Positions 14,904-17,632 of a stretch of 17,632 nucleotides of DNA are shown piece by piece; the stretch's first letter is position 1, and every line of letters begins with the position of its first letter. The DNA is from Clostridiales bacterium (GTDB taxonomy: Bacteria > Bacillota_E > Sulfobacillia > Sulfobacillales > JAIMBI01): positions 1 to 17,632 of the forward strand of contig DAHVOH010000046.1 of the NCBI GenBank assembly GCA_027318915.1, written 5' to 3'. The notes below the pieces were generated by a model. That model did not search any database. It saw only the letters and a program-made list of their open reading frames with translations, and had not been told where the DNA came from. The translations under genes and the position numbers were made by a program.

Positions 14904-16091
14904 ATGGATCTGGCGTTTACTCCCGAACAGGAGAGGTTTCGTGCGTCGGTGCGCGAGTTTCTGCACACGGTTTTGCAGGACCCCGTGTATTTGGAACACC
15001 GGGATGACCCCGCCCACCGTTCCGAGATCGGGCGATGGTGGGACTTGGCGGTCTGGCGGGCAGGATTTGCCGGGCTCTCCTGGCCCGCCGCCTACGGGGG
15101 TCAGGGGCGGGGTTACGTGGAAGAGATTCTGTTCGCCGAGGAGTGCTATCGAGCCGGCGCGCCCGAGGGGATTAGCTGGGCGGGCAAAGGACTTCTGGGA
15201 CCAGTGCTGCTTGTCCACGGCACGGAGAGTCAAAAGCAGCGATTCTTGCGTCCCATCTTGGCGGCCGAAGAAATTTGGTGCCAAGGCTATTCCGAGCCGG
15301 AGGCCGGCTCCGACCTCGCCTCCTTGCGCACCACCGCCACGCGCGCCGGAGACGATTGGATTCTCCGCGGCGAAAAAATCTGGACGAGCAGCGTCATGGA
15401 TGCCGACTGGAGTTTCGTCCTGGCACGCACCGATCCCGATGCTCCGAAGCATCGGGGCATCACGTTCTTTTTGGTGCCGCTGCGACAACCGGGTGTGACG
15501 GTCCAGCCGCTTCTGGAGATCACGGGAGAGCCGGGATTCGGCTCCATGCACTTTGACGGAGTGGCGGTGCCGGACAGCTTCCGCGTCGGCCCCGTCAATC
15601 AAGGCTGGCGGGTGGCCAACACCATCCTCGGTTTTGAGCGCGGTGTCACCGCCATCCAGGAACACGCGCGCTACCGTCACCAGTTCGACCGACTGATCGG
15701 GTGGGCAACGGCGGGATCCCGCATGCGCCGGGTGGCGGCCGACCAGGCCTTCCGCGAAGAGGCCATGGAGCTTCTGGAGGAGCTGGAAATTCTCCGGTTT
15801 TGGTGTCTGGACGTCACGACGCAGCTGGAAGGCGGGCGCGACCCGGGGTTTGAAGCCTCGATCCTCAAGCTGTTTTACGGCGACCTGTATCAGAGGCTGG
15901 GCAGACTGGCGCTGGAGACCCAGGGATCCGCGACCCAGGTGCTGGACGGCGCGGAGAGTGTGGGGGGCGGCTTCCACCAGTATGAATATCTGCTGGCCCT
16001 TGCCACCAATATCTACGCCGGCACGCGGGAGATTCAGCTGGACATCGTGGCCGAACATATTTTGGGGTTGCCGCGGGGGGATCGCCGGTGA
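14904..16091 (+). CDS. Acyl-CoA dehydrogenase family protein, first subunit of a pair
   Basis: The 395-residue protein has the acyl-CoA dehydrogenase layout: an N-terminal helical domain (DLAFTPEQERFRASVREFL), a middle beta domain with YSEPEAGSDLASL (residues 129-141) and GEKIWTS, and a C-terminal helical domain ending in IYAGTREIQLDIVAEHILGLPRG, the usual flavin- and interface-contacting end. These enzymes make the alpha-beta double bond in acyl-CoA using FAD. The C-terminal region lacks an obvious RxQFG motif, which is instead present in the next gene. This division resembles the heteromeric FadE pairs of actinobacterial sterol side-chain degradation. ATG 14904 is chosen over 14835 because of GGTGGAGG a few bases upstream and because the protein then starts at the family's usual N-terminus. 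The stop overlaps the next start. Substrate unknown. Confidence 0.9.
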   Translation: MDLAFTPEQERFRASVREFLHTVLQDPVYLEHRDDPAHRSEIGRWWDLAVWRAGFAGLSWPAAYGGQGRGYVEEILFAEECYRAGAPEGISWAGKGLLGPVLLVHGTESQKQRFLRPILAAEEIWCQGYSEPEAGSDLASLRTTATRAGDDWILRGEKIWTSSVMDADWSFVLARTDPDAPKHRGITFFLVPLRQPGVTVQPLLEITGEPGFGSMHFDGVAVPDSFRVGPVNQGWRVANTILGFERGVTAIQEHARYRHQFDRLIGWATAGSRMRRVAADQAFREEAMELLEELEILRFWCLDVTTQLEGGRDPGFEASILKLFYGDLYQRLGRLALETQGSATQVLDGAESVGGGFHQYEYLLALATNIYAGTREIQLDIVAEHILGLPRGDRR

Positions 16092-17209
16092 CGTTTGACT
16101 TTACGGACGACCAGTACGCCATGGCCGCGGTGATGCAGAAGGTTTTCGCCGACGCCAAGACCGTGGCCTCGACGCGTCGATGGTACGATGGGCCGCCTCC
16201 CGATGAACAGGAACAGCGGGACCTGGGGCGGCTTTTGGCGGAGCAGGGGCTTTTGGGTGCTTTCATCGGGGAGGACCTGGGCGGCTCGGGTTTGGATCTG
16301 CTGGATGTGGTCATGGCCGTGGAGGCGTGCGGACAGCATCTGGTGCCGTATCCCGTGGCGGACACCTTGGCCACGGCATGGGCCCTGCAACGCTGGGGAT
16401 CGGAGAGCCAGCGGGCACGTCACCTCCCGGATGTGGCGCGCGGGCGAAGCGTCCCCGCCGTGGCCTGGACGGCTCTGGACGGGTCGGTGGTGGCCCGGCC
16501 CCGTGGGGGCGATTGGCGGCTCAGTGGAGAGCGGGTCGTGGTCGCATTTCCGGGGTTGACCGACCTGCTGTTGCTGCCGGTGGCGGTGGAGGGGGCACCA
16601 TGGGTCGGGCTGGTGTTGCTGCCCGTCACGGAGCTGCCGCTCGCGTTCCGGACGGCGTGGGATCGGGCGCATCCTGTCGCTGCGTTGTCCGTGGCCGACA
16701 TCGTGGTGCCCCAAGACAGCTTCATGCCGCTCGCCAGTTCGGCCGACCGGGGGGATCTGGCGGCGCTCGGCCGGATTCTGGCCGCAGCCGATATTCTCGG
16801 GGCGATGGACGAGGTGCTGCGGAGAACGGTGGCGTATCTCAATACACGCCGCCAGTTCGGGGGTCCGATTGGGCGGTTTCAGGCGCTGAAGCACCGCGCC
16901 GCCTGGAATCACACCTGGACGCAAAACACCCGGCTGGCGGTCCGGTACGCGGCCTGGTCGTTCTCTCAAAACAGCCCGCGCCGAGCGTTTTACGCAGGAT
17001 TGGCCAAGGCCTACGCATCGGACCACGGCATCAGCGTCGCCGAAGACGGGGTGCACCTGCACGGAGGCATGGGCTTTACCTGGGACAGCGATCTGCATCT
17101 GTTTCTCAAGCGGGTCTGGCGTCTGTCCGCGCATATCGGCACAGCCCGAGAGTGCCGGCAGGACATGGCCGTGCAGTTCTTGGACCGGGCGGGCGGGACG
17201 GATGCGTAG
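16088..17209 (+). CDS. Acyl-CoA dehydrogenase family protein, second subunit of a pair
   Basis: The 373-residue protein starts with GTG in a GTGA overlap with the previous stop, so translation is probably coupled. It is divergent in the middle domain: residues about 120-200 lack a clear SEPxxGSD motif. The C-terminal domain is typical, with TRRQFGGPIGRFQALKH (from residue 253), which binds FAD across the subunit interface, and LHGGMGFTWDSDLHLFLKR (from residue 324). Together with the first subunit it would supply one complete set of flavin and substrate contacts, as in known alpha2-beta2 acyl-CoA dehydrogenases. Each alone may be inactive. Substrates of such paired enzymes are often bulky (steroid side chains, branched or cyclic acyl-CoAs), but nothing here identifies one. 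A GC hairpin follows about 50 bases after the stop. Confidence 0.9.
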   Translation: MTFDFTDDQYAMAAVMQKVFADAKTVASTRRWYDGPPPDEQEQRDLGRLLAEQGLLGAFIGEDLGGSGLDLLDVVMAVEACGQHLVPYPVADTLATAWALQRWGSESQRARHLPDVARGRSVPAVAWTALDGSVVARPRGGDWRLSGERVVVAFPGLTDLLLLPVAVEGAPWVGLVLLPVTELPLAFRTAWDRAHPVAALSVADIVVPQDSFMPLASSADRGDLAALGRILAAADILGAMDEVLRRTVAYLNTRRQFGGPIGRFQALKHRAAWNHTWTQNTRLAVRYAAWSFSQNSPRRAFYAGLAKAYASDHGISVAEDGVHLHGGMGFTWDSDLHLFLKRVWRLSAHIGTARECRQDMAVQFLDRAGGTDA

Positions 17210-17257
17210 CGACGTTGAGGGAACGACGGGTGAGTCCGGAAGTTAGTTGAAAGTGCA

Positions 17258-17276
17258 GGGGGCGCCCTCCGCCCCC
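17258..17276 (+). terminator. Hairpin after the acyl-CoA dehydrogenase pair
   Basis: GGGGGCG and CGCCCCC form a perfect 7-bp stem with loop CCCTC, 48 bases after the stop at 17209. The palindrome GTCTGTCAGAC (17278-17288) follows directly and could instead belong to the end of the adjacent insertion sequence. No T-run. Confidence 0.45.
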
Positions 17277-17316
17277 GGTCTGTCAGACTGGGGGTGCACA
17301 CAGAAGGGAGAGACGC

Positions 17317-17632
17317 CACGCGAAGAGAGCGTATCAGAAGCGCCAAGGGTGTGAGGAGTGGGGCCAGCCGCCGGAGTTCCGGGCCGAGGTGGGCGCGTTG
17401 GCGGGAGTCCTCAAGGACGGGTGAATGGCCCATGGGTGGCAGACGGCACGGGTGATGGCGCAATCAATGCTCGAGGCCGAGGTCGCGCAGGGTTTAGGCA
17501 CCAAGGGCCGGCACCAAGCGCCACGCCGGGCCCAGCGGCGCGGCGACCAAGGGGGGTACGTCGTCGTGGCTGGGCGGAGGGTCCAGATCCAACGTCCGCG
17601 GGTCCGCCCCGTCGACGGCCAGGAGGTGGCGC
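17317..17632 (+). pseudogene. IS256-family (mutator-type) transposase, 5' part, damaged and cut by window end
   Basis: One forward frame reads KRAYQKRQGCEEWGQPPEFRAEVGALAGVL, then a TGA at 17422-17424, then MAHGWQTARVMAQSMLEAEVAQGLG and, to the window end, YVVVAGRRVQIQRPRVRPVDGQEV. The last segment matches the part of IS256-type transposases that reads like GQKVPIRVPRVR followed by EVPL. No ATG start is found in frame upstream of the TGA, so the gene looks broken by a nonsense change and probably a lost start. A start at ATG 17425 would skip the N-terminus. The DDE catalytic residues lie beyond the window. It sits directly downstream of the dehydrogenase pair's hairpin. Confidence 0.6.

Noticed and set aside
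1..17632. CRISPR arrays, rRNA and tRNA genes
   Set aside because: No regularly spaced direct repeats and no tRNA- or rRNA-like sequence were seen by eye; htrA, not a tRNA, is the integration site.

Overview
This is a 17.6 kb piece of GC-rich bacterial chromosome. Strong GGAGGTG-type ribosome binding sites, a PTS enzyme I-like protein, an OsmC protein that appears to contain selenocysteine, and paired acyl-CoA dehydrogenases fit a GC-rich, deep-branching member of the Bacillota (for example Sulfobacillus, Thermaerobacter or Symbiobacterium relatives). No single gene proves this, and the taxonomy is a low-confidence inference.

Layout. (1) Positions 3-2803 hold a forward cluster: the end of a 2-oxoacid dehydrogenase E2 acyltransferase, an enzyme I-like PEP-utilising protein and a small zinc-ribbon protein, closed by a GC hairpin. 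(2) Positions 2836-3771 have no supported gene but contain a terminator-like hairpin and a 67-nt fold just upstream of htrA. (3) htrA starts at 3772 and is cut at codon TTA 4423-4425. Its missing C-terminal PDZ part reappears in the same frame register at 12535-12885. (4) Between them lies an 8,112-bp integrative element. It carries a Ser/Pro-rich lipoprotein, a MurJ-like flippase translationally coupled to a family 2 glycosyltransferase, a decayed IS1634-type transposase, a large serine recombinase and a 46-residue ORF next to attR. (5) Downstream of htrA is an OsmC-family gene with an in-frame TGA exactly at the first redox-cysteine position, followed at SECIS distance by a perfect hairpin. 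(6) A coupled pair of acyl-CoA dehydrogenase subunits follows. (7) The window ends in a damaged IS256-family transposase.

Main result. The element ends can be defined to the base. Joining the two htrA parts at a shared TT restores the reading frame and the family motif GIGFAIPAS, giving a 333-residue protease with one PDZ domain. Joining the two element ends gives a 44-bp near-palindrome (17 of 21 arm positions match) centred exactly on the same TT, as expected for a large serine integrase attP. So htrA is a reversible attB target: in the state seen here the cell could make only a PDZ-less HtrA with a 45-residue element-encoded tail. The second notable result is the predicted selenocysteine OsmC protein.

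Most of the remaining long open frames on either strand are shadows of these genes in GC-rich DNA and are left out.
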